This document shows positions 1-8,757 of a stretch of 38,784 nt of DNA, piece after piece; the first letter of the stretch is position 1, and each line of letters opens with the position of its first letter. Location: contig NZ_PDKB01000021.1 of NCBI RefSeq assembly GCF_003316695.1, positions 1 to 38,784 on the forward strand, given 5' to 3'. The notes under the pieces were generated by a model. It was not told the DNA's origin, searched no databases, and worked only from the letters and a program-made list of their open reading frames with translations. A program made the translations under genes and the position numbers. Source of the DNA: Aliarcobacter vitoriensis (GTDB lineage Bacteria > Campylobacterota > Campylobacteria > Campylobacterales > Arcobacteraceae).

Positions 1-1
1 T

Positions 2-3000
2 TACCAAGATGTAACAAATGTACCAGCACCAACAGATTTAAGTTCAACAAATAACTCAAAATTTGAAAAATTAAATCCAGTAAATAATGCAACAGCAAAA
101 GAGTTTGCAGATCATGTAGATACAACAACAGTAAAAATCACAGCGATTGAAACAACAGAAAAAGTAATTACAACAGATAACCTACAAAATAATCAAGGAT
201 TTACAGTAACAGCAAAAGATCCTTATGGAAATGCTGCAAAGATTTCTACACATACAGGTCCATCAGGCTTTGGTGTAGAAAGTATAGCTGAAACAAATTC
301 AGGTAAATTAGGTCAAACTGATCAAGTATATAGTGGACATACAAGTGAAATTGGAGTTGTAAAAGATCAAGAAACAGGAAAATATCTAAGTGAAAGTATA
401 GAAGTAGAATTTAAAAATCCTATTCAAACACTTGATGTTGCATTTGCTTGGAGACACAACGGCGAAACAGCTAAAGTAGATTTTTATAATGGAAATGACA
501 AAGTAGGATATGCGATAGTTAGTGGTGGAGGAAATGATACAGAAGCAACAGTTAAATACTATGACCAATATGGCAATCTTAAAGAAACAGTAAAAACTCA
601 AGGTGGTACAGATAATGTAGATTTAGTATATACATTTAAACCAGCAGGTGATGTAACATTTACAAAAGCAGTATTTAGTGCAGATGGTGCAGGAAGTGAT
701 TATTTAATACATTCTATTAAATATAAAGAAGTAGTTGATGGTGATAGTACAACTATTGTAGGAAGCAGTGAAGTGGCATTTAAAATAGAAACTTCAAATA
801 TACCAGATCCATCTAAATATGATTTCAAAACTACTTTTCCAACAGCACATGTAAAAATAGTAGATGGTGCAAATAACATAGTATTTGAAGGTAATGTAAA
901 TTTAGATAAAGATGGAAAAGCAATAGTATCTGTACGAACAGATGGTACAACAGATTTAACAGCTACAGTTTCTGATGTACAAGGAAATTTTGAAAAAGTT
1001 GATTATAGTAGTGCATCTACAACGATAGTATCATCTTTAAGCCCACAAGCTGGAAATGATAGTATAACAATACTTGAAGATACATCTTATACTTTAAAAT
1101 CTACAGATTTTGGAGATAACAACCAAAATGTTGCAAAAATAAAATTCACTGAACTACCAGAGAATGGGAAAATATATGTATTAAAATCAGAATATACTGG
1201 TTCTATAAATGATAGAGCAGAATATACAAGTAGTGAAAATAAAATATATGTAGAAATAAAAGTATCAGATATTGTAGATATTTCACAAATAAATAAAGGT
1301 AATGTGATCTTTGTACCAAATAAAGATACAGATGATGATGGAAACTTTAAATTTAGTGTAAGTAATGGAAATGGAAACTTTAGTGGGAATTATACAACAG
1401 ATATCATTGTAAAAGCAGTTGCTGATGCCCCAATTACAAGTATAAATGTGACTAAACTTGGAGAAACAACAATAGGTATCAATGGAAATACAAATGGTGG
1501 AAATAGTGGAAGCAATTCTATTATTAAAGAATTAAAATTATTAACTACTGAAAAAGCAGTAAATGATTGGGGAAGTAACTCTCAGGATATTAACAAAGAT
1601 CTAGTATTTAATAATGGAAATATTGATAAGACATTCCAAAACTTTAATAATGGAAGTGTAACAACTGGTGATGGTAATGATACACTAAGATTTGCAAGTG
1701 TGAATAATGGTAAAGTTATAAATACTGGTTTAGGAAATGATAAAGTTATTTTTAACCAAGATTCAAATGTAGCATTAAATCTTGGAAATGGAAATAATGA
1801 GGCAGATTTTGTTGGTGGATTTAAAGGAACTCTTGCTTCTGCTGAAGGTAATGACAAAGTTATAGTAAACCAAAGTGCAGAAGGTTCAATTAACTTAGGA
1901 GCAGGAAATAATACTATTAGTGTAGGTGGAGTATTATCTGGTAGTGTCGCAACTGGAAGTGGAGATGATATTCTTATTGTAGGACAAAATGTACAAAATA
2001 AATCAAGTATTGACTTAGGAGATGGAAATAATACTATTAGCATTGGTGGAACTTTCGAAGGAAGTATTGTTACAGGAACAGGCTCTGATAAAATAATCAT
2101 TAATGGGAATATTAATGGTAGTAATAATAGTATTTCAACGGGTGCAGGAAATGATTTTGTGCAAATTCATGGAGAAATCAATAATCAATTTGCAAAAGTA
2201 GACCTTGGAGAAGGAGATGATGGATTTAGATATGAGCCAACAAATTGGAATGCAGGAAATCAAAATGCAATAGATGGTGGAAAAGGATTTGACACTTTAT
2301 ATCTAAAAGGAAACTCTACAGATTATTATGTATATACTAAAGATGAAAATATAGGAAAACAATACGGGACAATACATATTAATGGTGGCGGTATATATAT
2401 GATTTCTTGGGAAACATTTGCAAAATTAAATGAAGATAGTGAAGGATTTGCACAAAAAGAATTTTATATAACTAAGGATTATTATAATACGAATATGGCA
2501 CTTAAGGTAACAAATTTTGAACAAGTTTCATTTGATGATAAAACATTTGGTGAAAAAGATGAATCAATATTGGCTTATGAATATAAAGTTGATATTGGTG
2601 CTTCACTTACTGATAGAGATGGAAGTGAAACTTTAACTGTAGTTATCAAAAATGTGCCAGAAACTGCTACATTAGAAAGTAGTACATATGAAGTATCAAA
2701 AAATAGTGATGGAAGTTATACAGTAAAAGTTCCAGCTGGTATAAAAGATATTTCAGATTCTCTTACTATGAAAGTTCCACAAAGTTATAAAGGAGATATC
2801 AATCTTCAAATAGAAGCAAAAGCAACTGAGACTAGAGATAATGAAGATGGACAAAATTTCAAAGTTACAACAGCAAGTGATGCAACAGTAACTACAGTTG
2901 ATGAAACAAGTAATATAACTGTAAACAAAGGTGAAAAAACAAATTTAGTCCTTACTGTAGATATTTCAGGTTCTATGGCTGTATACGGAGATGGTGCTAT

Positions 3001-4207
3001 TATAGACAAAGAAAAAGGTATTACTAGATTAGATGTAGTAAAACAGTCTTTAATTTCAACTATTGAAACATATAAAGCAGCTGGAAATACTATGGTTAAT
3101 ATAACTTTATTTGCAAATGGAGCTTTAAATAAGGGATGGATGAGTGCTGATAAAGCTATAGAATATATTAAGAGCTTATCAATAGACAAAAATTTCAATA
3201 TTTATGAAGGCACAACTAAAATATCATTAAAAGCTGATTCTACAGATTATGCAAAAGCTTTAGAAACAACTGGAAAAGTTAATATATCAGGAAGTGGACA
3301 AGCTGATGCGAAAACTGTTGGTTACTTTATATCAGATGGTCAACCTCAAACTACTTCTCAACAAAAAGCAGTTGATAGCGATAGTGATACGGCAATTGTA
3401 AATTGGAAAACATTTATAAATAAAAATAATATAGATTTAAAAGTTATAGGTGTTGGAACAGCTGAGAATAATGCAGATGCACTTAAATATTTAAAATCAG
3501 TACAAGTAATGTCTCATGATGAAGTAATTGTAATTAATGAGCCATCTTCTATTGAAACTGTTATGTTAAGTACGGTTGAAGGTACAGTATTTGGAGATGT
3601 AACAGATAATTTCTCTGGTGGAGATGGTAAAGTTACTATTGATAGTATAGAAGTTGGAAATCAAATTTATACTAAAGATACAATGCCAATAGGTGGAATA
3701 AAACTTGATGGAGAAGGTAAACTTTTATTTGATTTTACAACAGGAAAATATGCTTATAATGGAAATGGTATAGATATTAAAGAAGATGCAACAAAATCAT
3801 TTAAAGTAAATGTTTCAGATGAAGATGGAGATAAAGGTTCTATTAGTGTTAACTTTGAATTAAATAAGGATCAAATCAAAGATGGAATTATAAACTTCAA
3901 AGAAGATGGAGATATAAATTTCTCAAATCTAAAAAATATTACAGAGATAAATTTAGATAATGGAAAAGAAAATAAACTAAGTTTAACTTTAGATGATGTT
4001 TTAAAAATGAGTGGAGATGACAATACTATCAAGATTTCTGGAGATGCTTTCGATAAGGTTGCATTAAAAGGTGAAAATGATTGGACAAAATCTCAATCTA
4101 CTATAACTGAAGATAATAAAATATTTGATGTTTATAGTGGAAGTGTTGGAGATCAAACTGTTCAAGTTAAAGTTGAACAACCAATTTCAGATGGTATTAC
4201 AAACTAA
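2..4207 (+). CDS. Giant type I-secreted (RTX/LapA-like) adhesin, C-terminal part; 5' end outside window
   Basis: The reading frame is open from base 2 to the TAA at 4205-4207 (about 1401 codons visible), so the gene begins upstream of the window. The GTG at 773 is an internal valine codon. Visible order: Ig/cadherin-like beta modules (about 2-1440); a glycine/asparagine-rich array of about 11 GxGxD-type repeats (about 1646-2313); another cadherin-like module (about 2580-2900); a von Willebrand A domain with the MIDAS motif DISGS at 2960-2974 and a later SDG at about 3335; and a C-terminal module ending KVEQPISDGITN that resembles the secretion tail of type I (ABC-exported) adhesins. Such proteins are exported without cleavage of an N-terminal signal and mediate attachment or biofilm formation. 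No transporter genes lie beside it in the window. The class is clear; the ligand is unknown. A stem-loop follows the stop. Confidence 0.85.
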   Translation, partial: YQDVTNVPAPTDLSSTNNSKFEKLNPVNNATAKEFADHVDTTTVKITAIETTEKVITTDNLQNNQGFTVTAKDPYGNAAKISTHTGPSGFGVESIAETNSGKLGQTDQVYSGHTSEIGVVKDQETGKYLSESIEVEFKNPIQTLDVAFAWRHNGETAKVDFYNGNDKVGYAIVSGGGNDTEATVKYYDQYGNLKETVKTQGGTDNVDLVYTFKPAGDVTFTKAVFSADGAGSDYLIHSIKYKEVVDGDSTTIVGSSEVAFKIETSNIPDPSKYDFKTTFPTAHVKIVDGANNIVFEGNVNLDKDGKAIVSVRTDGTTDLTATVSDVQGNFEKVDYSSASTTIVSSLSPQAGNDSITILEDTSYTLKSTDFGDNNQNVAKIKFTELPENGKIYVLKSEYTGSINDRAEYTSSENKIYVEIKVSDIVDISQINKGNVIFVPNKDTDDDGNFKFSVSNGNGNFSGNYTTDIIVKAVADAPITSINVTKLGETTIGINGNTNGGNSGSNSIIKELKLLTTEKAVNDWGSNSQDINKDLVFNNGNIDKTFQNFNNGSVTTGDGNDTLRFASVNNGKVINTGLGNDKVIFNQDSNVALNLGNGNNEADFVGGFKGTLASAEGNDKVIVNQSAEGSINLGAGNNTISVGGVLSGSVATGSGDDILIVGQNVQNKSSIDLGDGNNTISIGGTFEGSIVTGTGSDKIIINGNINGSNNSISTGAGNDFVQIHGEINNQFAKVDLGEGDDGFRYEPTNWNAGNQNAIDGGKGFDTLYLKGNSTDYYVYTKDENIGKQYGTIHINGGGIYMISWETFAKLNEDSEGFAQKEFYITKDYYNTNMALKVTNFEQVSFDDKTFGEKDESILAYEYKVDIGASLTDRDGSETLTVVIKNVPETATLESSTYEVSKNSDGSYTVKVPAGIKDISDSLTMKVPQSYKGDINLQIEAKATETRDNEDGQNFKVTTASDATVTTVDETSNITVNKGEKTNLVLTVDISGSMAVYGDGAIIDKEKGITRLDVVKQSLISTIETYKAAGNTMVNITLFANGALNKGWMSADKAIEYIKSLSIDKNFNIYEGTTKISLKADSTDYAKALETTGKVNISGSGQADAKTVGYFISDGQPQTTSQQKAVDSDSDTAIVNWKTFINKNNIDLKVIGVGTAENNADALKYLKSVQVMSHDEVIVINEPSSIETVMLSTVEGTVFGDVTDNFSGGDGKVTIDSIEVGNQIYTKDTMPIGGIKLDGEGKLLFDFTTGKYAYNGNGIDIKEDATKSFKVNVSDEDGDKGSISVNFELNKDQIKDGIINFKEDGDINFSNLKNITEINLDNGKENKLSLTLDDVLKMSGDDNTIKISGDAFDKVALKGENDWTKSQSTITEDNKIFDVYSGSVGDQTVQVKVEQPISDGITN
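1646..2313 (+). repeat. Coding array of about 11 GxGxD-type repeats, ~19-22 residue period
   Basis: Inside the adhesin frame, units such as TGDGNDTLRF, TGLGNDKVIF, LGAGNNTISV, TGSGDDILIV, LGDGNNTISI, TGTGSDKIII, TGAGNDFVQI and LGEGDDGFRY recur about every 19-22 residues. Canonical RTX nonapeptides recur every 9. Several neighbouring units alternate between a TGxGxD form and an LGxGNN form. A calcium-binding beta-roll or beta-solenoid is the likely structure; this is inference from composition and spacing. The DNA itself is diverged, so it is not a nucleotide tandem repeat. Confidence 0.7.
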
Positions 4208-4230
4208 TATTATCTTGAAATTTGCAAATA

Positions 4231-4260
4231 AAAAGGTAGGGAGTTTTTCCTTACCTTTTT
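4231..4260 (+). terminator. Rho-independent terminator after the adhesin gene
   Basis: A 12-bp stem (4231-4242 with 4248-4259, one G-T wobble) encloses a 5-base loop, and the 3' arm runs into a T-tract. It lies 24 bases after the adhesin stop codon. Confidence 0.85.
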
Positions 4261-4312
4261 TATATAGATACAAAATATCGTAGTAAAGATATAAAAATTT
4301 TATAAATTTTAC

Positions 4313-4342
4313 TTGACAAAATAGGTAATTTTTTTATATACT
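4313..4342 (+). promoter_or_regulatory. Putative sigma70 promoter for the NlpC/P60 lipoprotein gene
   Basis: TTGACA at 4313-4318 and TATACT at 4337-4342 are separated by 18 bases, about 30 bases before the ATG at 4375. TATATA at 4335-4340 with a 16-base spacer is an alternative -10. A purine-rich AAGGGA precedes the start. Confidence 0.55.
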
Positions 4343-4374
4343 CAACAACTTTACTAAAAATAAAAGGGAAATGT

Positions 4375-4944
4375 ATGAATATAAGGAAAAGTTTTTTATC
4401 TATTGTAATATTTTCTTCCGTATTTACAGGCTGTGCCACAACTTCAAGTCAAAAAAATGTAGATGCTTCAAATTTTCAAAACAACACATATAACTCAAAT
4501 CAAGAACAACAAACACATCTTAAAAAACATACATTTTTAGAAGATGTTACATATTCAAACTATATGTCTAAAGACAAAAAGATAAATGATAAATTATTTA
4601 GCTTTTACGATGAGTGGAAAGGCACAAAATATAGAATAGGTGGATATAGCAAAAAAGGGATTGATTGTTCTGGTTTTGTACAAATAGCACTAGCAGAGAA
4701 GTTTAATTTACAACTACCAAGAGATACAAGATCACAAGTTCAAGTAGGAAAAACTGTTAAAAAAAGCGATTTACAGATGGGTGATTTGGTATTTTTTCAT
4801 ACTGGAAAGACAAAGCACGTAGGAATATATATTGAAGATGGTAAGTTTATGCACTCTTCTACAAAAATTGGAGTAACTATTTCTGAACTGGATAATGTTT
4901 ATTTTAAAAATAGATATTGGACAGCAAAAAGAGTTTTAAAATAA
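4375..4944 (+). CDS. NlpC/P60-family cell-wall hydrolase lipoprotein (Spr/MepS-like)
   Basis: The 189-residue product starts with a lipoprotein signal peptide, with lipobox FTGC placing the lipidated cysteine at residue 20. A low-complexity linker of about 50 residues follows, then an NlpC/P60 domain. The expected catalytic residues are present: Cys98 in DCSGF, His148 in KHVGIYI and His160 in FMHSS. Family members are cysteine peptidases that cut stem-peptide bonds in peptidoglycan, as E. coli MepS/Spr does. A membrane-anchored periplasmic murein endopeptidase is therefore likely. The gene stands alone between the adhesin terminator and a convergent membrane-protein gene. The ATG is preceded by AAGGGA. 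The exact bond cut cannot be read from sequence. Confidence 0.85.
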   Translation: MNIRKSFLSIVIFSSVFTGCATTSSQKNVDASNFQNNTYNSNQEQQTHLKKHTFLEDVTYSNYMSKDKKINDKLFSFYDEWKGTKYRIGGYSKKGIDCSGFVQIALAEKFNLQLPRDTRSQVQVGKTVKKSDLQMGDLVFFHTGKTKHVGIYIEDGKFMHSSTKIGVTISELDNVYFKNRYWTAKRVLK

Positions 4945-4957
4945 ACTCTTTTAACTC

Positions 4958-6247
4958 TTAAATTCCCAAAAATTTAGACAATACAAAAAGAAAAATCACA
5001 CAAACAACATACATTTTTAAAGCATAGAAGATATTTAGTTTAAAAATCTCTTTTGCACTACAAGAGTATCTTGAACTCATAGTAAGATTTAATCCTGATA
5101 TTGGAGAAGTTGAAACTGTTGTTGCCCAAGACATTAAAAAAGTCATAGCCAATAAAGTATGATTTGCATTGGTAAAAAAATCTCCTAAAATTGATATAGA
5201 AATAATAGGGTGAATTCCTACAAATGATAGGGCTATAAATATAAAAAGTAGTATTGAAGCTACTTTATAATCAAAAATTTCAAAAGGTAGAGTAAAATTA
5301 AGACCTATTAATATTGAACCAACAGATATTCCAAATAATCCAGCAACTAAAAACAAAGATATTTCACTTTTCATTTTTGGTAATTCATCTATTATGTAAA
5401 ATTTTAAGATTTTTATACTTTCAAAAAAACCTTTTTTTAGTGGAAGTATAAAAAGAGTCATTAAAAAGGCAAAACTAGATATTAAAACTATGATTTTTAA
5501 ATCTTCATAAAAAGAGTGAGTTAAAAGTACAAAAAATGCTAATATCAGTGGTAAATACAAAGTTTGCAAAGACAATGGATATCCATAAAAATTATCTAAA
5601 TCAAACTTTCTTTTATTGTTTATTTCAAAATATGTTATTAAAAATGAAAAGAATGCTAGAAATAATCCAAAAGATATTATGGTATATGTTTGTAGATTTG
5701 GAGCATAAGTAATAGCAGCTGCAAAGGCTACAAAAAATGGTGACCAGTAAGCATCACTAGCAAAAGAACGAGTTAATAAAACTATTTGAGAAGAACTCAA
5801 AGGAGCTTTTTTGTACATCTTATCTGCAACTAAAAGCAAAGATGATAGATTTATAACTGAACCAAAAAGATGAACACTCAAATATGTTTTTAAAAAAGAG
5901 CTTTTTCCTCTTGGTAAATCACTATTTTTCTCTTTTCTTGGAGTTGCTATAAGCTTTAAAAATCCAACAGCGATAAGTAAAGTTAGAAGATATTGATTTA
6001 CACTAAAAGCTTTGTAAAAGTCGATATAAAAGCCATTTAAATAACTATATAAAAAGGATATAAAGCTAAGAGATAAAAGAATATATATAAGGTTTCTTTT
6101 TTTTAGAGTAAAAAAAAGTATAGTTGAAGCTATCCAAATAAATATGATGGCAAATAATAAAATGTTTTCTTGAAAAAAATATGCATAAATTGTAAATATA
6201 AATGATAAAAATATCAAAACTCCTGAAACTCTTTGGACGACTTGCAT
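4958..6247 (-). CDS. Multi-pass inner-membrane protein, possible transporter
   Basis: The 429-residue product is almost entirely hydrophobic, with roughly 11-12 predicted membrane segments and short charged loops. I do not recognise a named family with certainty. Two stretches, around SPFFVAFAAA in the first half and STSPISGLNLT near the C-terminus, have the small, Ser/Pro-rich look of re-entrant or broken helices in ion-transporter-superfamily permeases (ArsB/NhaD/DctM style). An internal duplication is possible. No ATP-binding or soluble enzymatic domain is visible. It converges with the NlpC/P60 gene (13-base gap) and diverges from maf, so it is probably monocistronic. Substrate unknown. 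Confidence 0.6.
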   Translation of the reverse strand: MQVVQRVSGVLIFLSFIFTIYAYFFQENILLFAIIFIWIASTILFFTLKKRNLIYILLSLSFISFLYSYLNGFYIDFYKAFSVNQYLLTLLIAVGFLKLIATPRKEKNSDLPRGKSSFLKTYLSVHLFGSVINLSSLLLVADKMYKKAPLSSSQIVLLTRSFASDAYWSPFFVAFAAAITYAPNLQTYTIISFGLFLAFFSFLITYFEINNKRKFDLDNFYGYPLSLQTLYLPLILAFFVLLTHSFYEDLKIIVLISSFAFLMTLFILPLKKGFFESIKILKFYIIDELPKMKSEISLFLVAGLFGISVGSILIGLNFTLPFEIFDYKVASILLFIFIALSFVGIHPIISISILGDFFTNANHTLLAMTFLMSWATTVSTSPISGLNLTMSSRYSCSAKEIFKLNIFYALKMYVVCVIFLFVLSKFLGI

Positions 6248-6293
6248 TATAAATCCTAATAAAATATTAAAATCGTATTATATAAAAACTTAG

Positions 6294-6299
6294 TATAAT
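6294..6299 (+). promoter_or_regulatory. -10 box of the maf promoter
   Basis: A perfect TATAAT lies 21 bases before the TTG start, with AAGGA about 6-10 bases before that start. No clear -35 box is seen, as is usual in Campylobacterota. Confidence 0.55.
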
Positions 6300-6320
6300 T
6301 GCGATAAAAAAGGATAAATT

Positions 6321-6866
6321 TTGATAAGACTTGGTTCAAACTCTCCTACACGAGCAAAAATATTAAAAGATTTTGGAATAGATTTTGTACAAAACGGTGG
6401 AAGTTTTGATGAAGATAGTATAACAACACAAAATCCAAAAGAGTTTTGTTATATTGCTACAAAAGGAAAATTTGATGAACTTTTTAAACAATATGGAGTT
6501 GATGATATGCCTTTGTTGGTTGCTGATAGTGTAGTTACTTGCGATGGAAAACTCTTACGAAAAGCAAAAGATTATGACGATGCAAAATCTATGTTAAAAC
6601 TTCAAAGTGGAAATAAAACAAGTGTAATATCTTGTATGATTTACAAATCAAAAAATATAGAACTTATTGATATGTCAATTACTACATATGAATTTGCTAA
6701 ATTTGATGAACTAGATATGAAAAACTATCTTGTTAGTGGCGAATGCTTTGGAAAAGCAGGAGCTATAATGGTTGAAGGATTTTGTAAACCTTATATAAAA
6801 AGTGTTAAAGGATATGAGAGTACAGCTATGGGATTGAGTATAGAAAAGCTTTTGGCTTTTTTATAG
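6321..6866 (+). CDS. maf: Maf-family nucleoside triphosphate pyrophosphatase
   Basis: The 181-residue product opens with RLGSNSPTRAKIL, the Maf signature (S-x-S-x-x-R-x-x-L), and contains VADSVV, matching the family's ADTVV active-site motif. GYESTAMGLSIEKL matches the usual C-terminal segment. Maf proteins hydrolyse non-canonical or canonical NTPs to NMP and PPi and are cytoplasmic. The start is TTG at 6321, supported by an upstream AAGGA and by the motif beginning immediately after it. The gene ends one base before the convergent histidine kinase gene. Which Maf subtype (dTTP/UTP or m7GTP) it belongs to is not clear. Confidence 0.85.
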   Translation: MIRLGSNSPTRAKILKDFGIDFVQNGGSFDEDSITTQNPKEFCYIATKGKFDELFKQYGVDDMPLLVADSVVTCDGKLLRKAKDYDDAKSMLKLQSGNKTSVISCMIYKSKNIELIDMSITTYEFAKFDELDMKNYLVSGECFGKAGAIMVEGFCKPYIKSVKGYESTAMGLSIEKLLAFL

Positions 6867-6867
6867 A

Positions 6868-8757
6868 TTATTTACTCAAGTTTTCTATTTGAAGAGTAAA
6901 TCTTGCTCCATTTTCTACATTTAAAACAGATAATTTTCCTTGGAGTTTTTCTTCAACTAAAATTTTAGCTATCGATAAACCTATACCTCTATTTTTATCT
7001 TGATATGAACTCACTTCAAGTTCAAAAATAGATTCTATTGGTTTTTGTTTAATTCCACCACAATTATCTTGAAAATGAATAAATGTATGATGTGAATTTT
7101 CTTCATAAAAAATTGATAATGTTGGTGAAGAAATATTTTCTCTTTTTGAAATATCTAAAATATTTTCAATCAAAATCAAAACAATATGTGCAAAAGATTT
7201 TGGATTTCCATTTAATTGAAGATTTACCAAATCGGTATTATAGTTTATTTCTAAATTTTGTAAATTTATCTTTTCAGTTAGCATAGTTTTTATATTGAAA
7301 ATCTCTTCTATTGGGTTAAAAATAGTTCTTTTTTCATCTTTAGAGTAAAATTGAGTAAATTCTACAATAGTACTTTCCATAAAATTAATATTACTTCTCA
7401 TAGATTTTATGATGTTATTTATCTTTTGGTCAAATATTTTATGATTAAACAAAATTGATTCTATTTCAGTAATCAAAGTTCCAAGTCGTACTGCTGGAAC
7501 TTTCCATTGGTGAGCTATATTTTTTAACATTTGACCAATAGAGCTAAAATGAGATTGGCTAAGTATGAGTTTCTCCCCTTTTTGCTTCATATCAACTATA
7601 TATTTTAATCGAATAAAAATTGCAAATGTAAATAAAATCATCTCTAAAAATAAAAAAAAGCTAAAAAATTTTTGACTACTTGTTGTAACAGGGATTTTTT
7701 GAAAAGCAGATAAAAATATTAAAATATAACCTACAAAAATACTTATTTGTCCCAACAAAATATAAAAAGTTTGTATAGTCCTAGTTTTATAAATCTCAAT
7801 AGAAGTTAAAACAATCAAAATTACCATAGAAACAAAGGTAAGGATAAAATAAATAGAGTCATATTTATATATGGCTGGAGAAAATATTATTACCCAACTG
7901 CTAAAAGCAATAAAAATATAGTAAACATACATAGGTTTTAATATATAAGAATAAATTCTTTTTTGTCTAAATTTCATATATTCATCTAAAAATGTCATAT
8001 ATACCAAAAAAATAGCATAAGCACTTAAATGTGATAAAATCAGATTATATATACCATTTTCAAGTAGTAAAGCTAAATAGCCATTATTTACAAAAAAATA
8101 AATCCAAACCATAAAAATATAGATAATATAGCTTATAAAACTTTTGTTTTTTATAGTAAAAAAGAATAATATATGTAAAATAAGTAGTAAAAACATACCA
8201 CCTAAAATAACTCCCCAAATAAAATAATCTAAAAATAAAAACTTATTAAAACCTTCTTCACTCATAGCAATCCACTCTATTTGAGTGCTATTTTTATTGT
8301 TATCTACTTTTGTAACAATCTCATATAAAGAGTTTGGTTCTAAAATAAGTTTTATATTTGTAAATCTACACCATTTGTTGTAGTCATCTATCTTCTCTAA
8401 TAAACCACTTGAATATTCATACAACAACTCTTTATTTTTATAGATATAGGTTTGTATAGATTCAGATAGAGGAAGAGGGTTTATTAAATATATAGGTAAT
8501 TGTGAATTTGTTGGATTTTGAATTTGTACTTTTGTCCAAATTGGTTTATCAAAAACTAATCCTAAATTTGGAGAAACAACTCTCTTTGTTTCTTTAGAGT
8601 TTAAAATATCAAAAGCAGTTGTTAAATCATCTGTTTCATAAAAATATACCATTTTTTGAGATAGATTTAATTCGTCATTTTTACTAAAATCTATTATAAG
8701 ACTATCATTTGCTTCAAGAGATAATAAATAGATTAGAAGTAAAAATATATATCTCAT
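6868..8757 (-). CDS. 7TMR-DISM sensor histidine kinase
   Basis: The 629-residue product has an N-terminal signal or anchor, a periplasmic 7TMR-DISM extracellular domain (about 20-170), a seven-helix membrane block (about 178-385), a DHp segment with phospho-acceptor His416 in NIAHQWK, and a HATPase domain (about 480-629). The N-box region is ENILD, G1 is DNCGG (Asp564), and G2 is RGIGLSIAK (about 590-597). DISM domains are thought to sense carbohydrates or other small extracellular ligands. The gene begins directly after the stop of the response regulator gene (TAA-ATG), so translation is probably coupled and the pair is presumably cognate. The usual HQWRQPL after the histidine is HQWKVPA here. 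The signal is unknown. Confidence 0.88.
   Translation of the reverse strand: MRYIFLLLIYLLSLEANDSLIIDFSKNDELNLSQKMVYFYETDDLTTAFDILNSKETKRVVSPNLGLVFDKPIWTKVQIQNPTNSQLPIYLINPLPLSESIQTYIYKNKELLYEYSSGLLEKIDDYNKWCRFTNIKLILEPNSLYEIVTKVDNNKNSTQIEWIAMSEEGFNKFLFLDYFIWGVILGGMFLLLILHILFFFTIKNKSFISYIIYIFMVWIYFFVNNGYLALLLENGIYNLILSHLSAYAIFLVYMTFLDEYMKFRQKRIYSYILKPMYVYYIFIAFSSWVIIFSPAIYKYDSIYFILTFVSMVILIVLTSIEIYKTRTIQTFYILLGQISIFVGYILIFLSAFQKIPVTTSSQKFFSFFLFLEMILFTFAIFIRLKYIVDMKQKGEKLILSQSHFSSIGQMLKNIAHQWKVPAVRLGTLITEIESILFNHKIFDQKINNIIKSMRSNINFMESTIVEFTQFYSKDEKRTIFNPIEEIFNIKTMLTEKINLQNLEINYNTDLVNLQLNGNPKSFAHIVLILIENILDISKRENISSPTLSIFYEENSHHTFIHFQDNCGGIKQKPIESIFELEVSSYQDKNRGIGLSIAKILVEEKLQGKLSVLNVENGARFTLQIENLSK

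Noticed and set aside
773-775. GTG as start of the adhesin gene
   Set aside because: The frame is open for all 257 codons upstream to the window edge, coding character is unchanged, and there is no ribosome-binding site.
1582-2100. Minus-strand open frame of 172 codons
   Set aside because: It is antisense to the repeat array of the adhesin; its Pro/Leu/Ser-rich periodic translation is the shadow of the GxGND repeats, with no ribosome-binding site or family match.
1646-2313. Possible CRISPR or DNA tandem repeat
   Set aside because: Repeat similarity is at protein level only; no identical DNA repeats with unique spacers.
2806-3198. Minus-strand open frame of 130 codons
   Set aside because: Antisense shadow of the adhesin's VWA region; no independent start signal.
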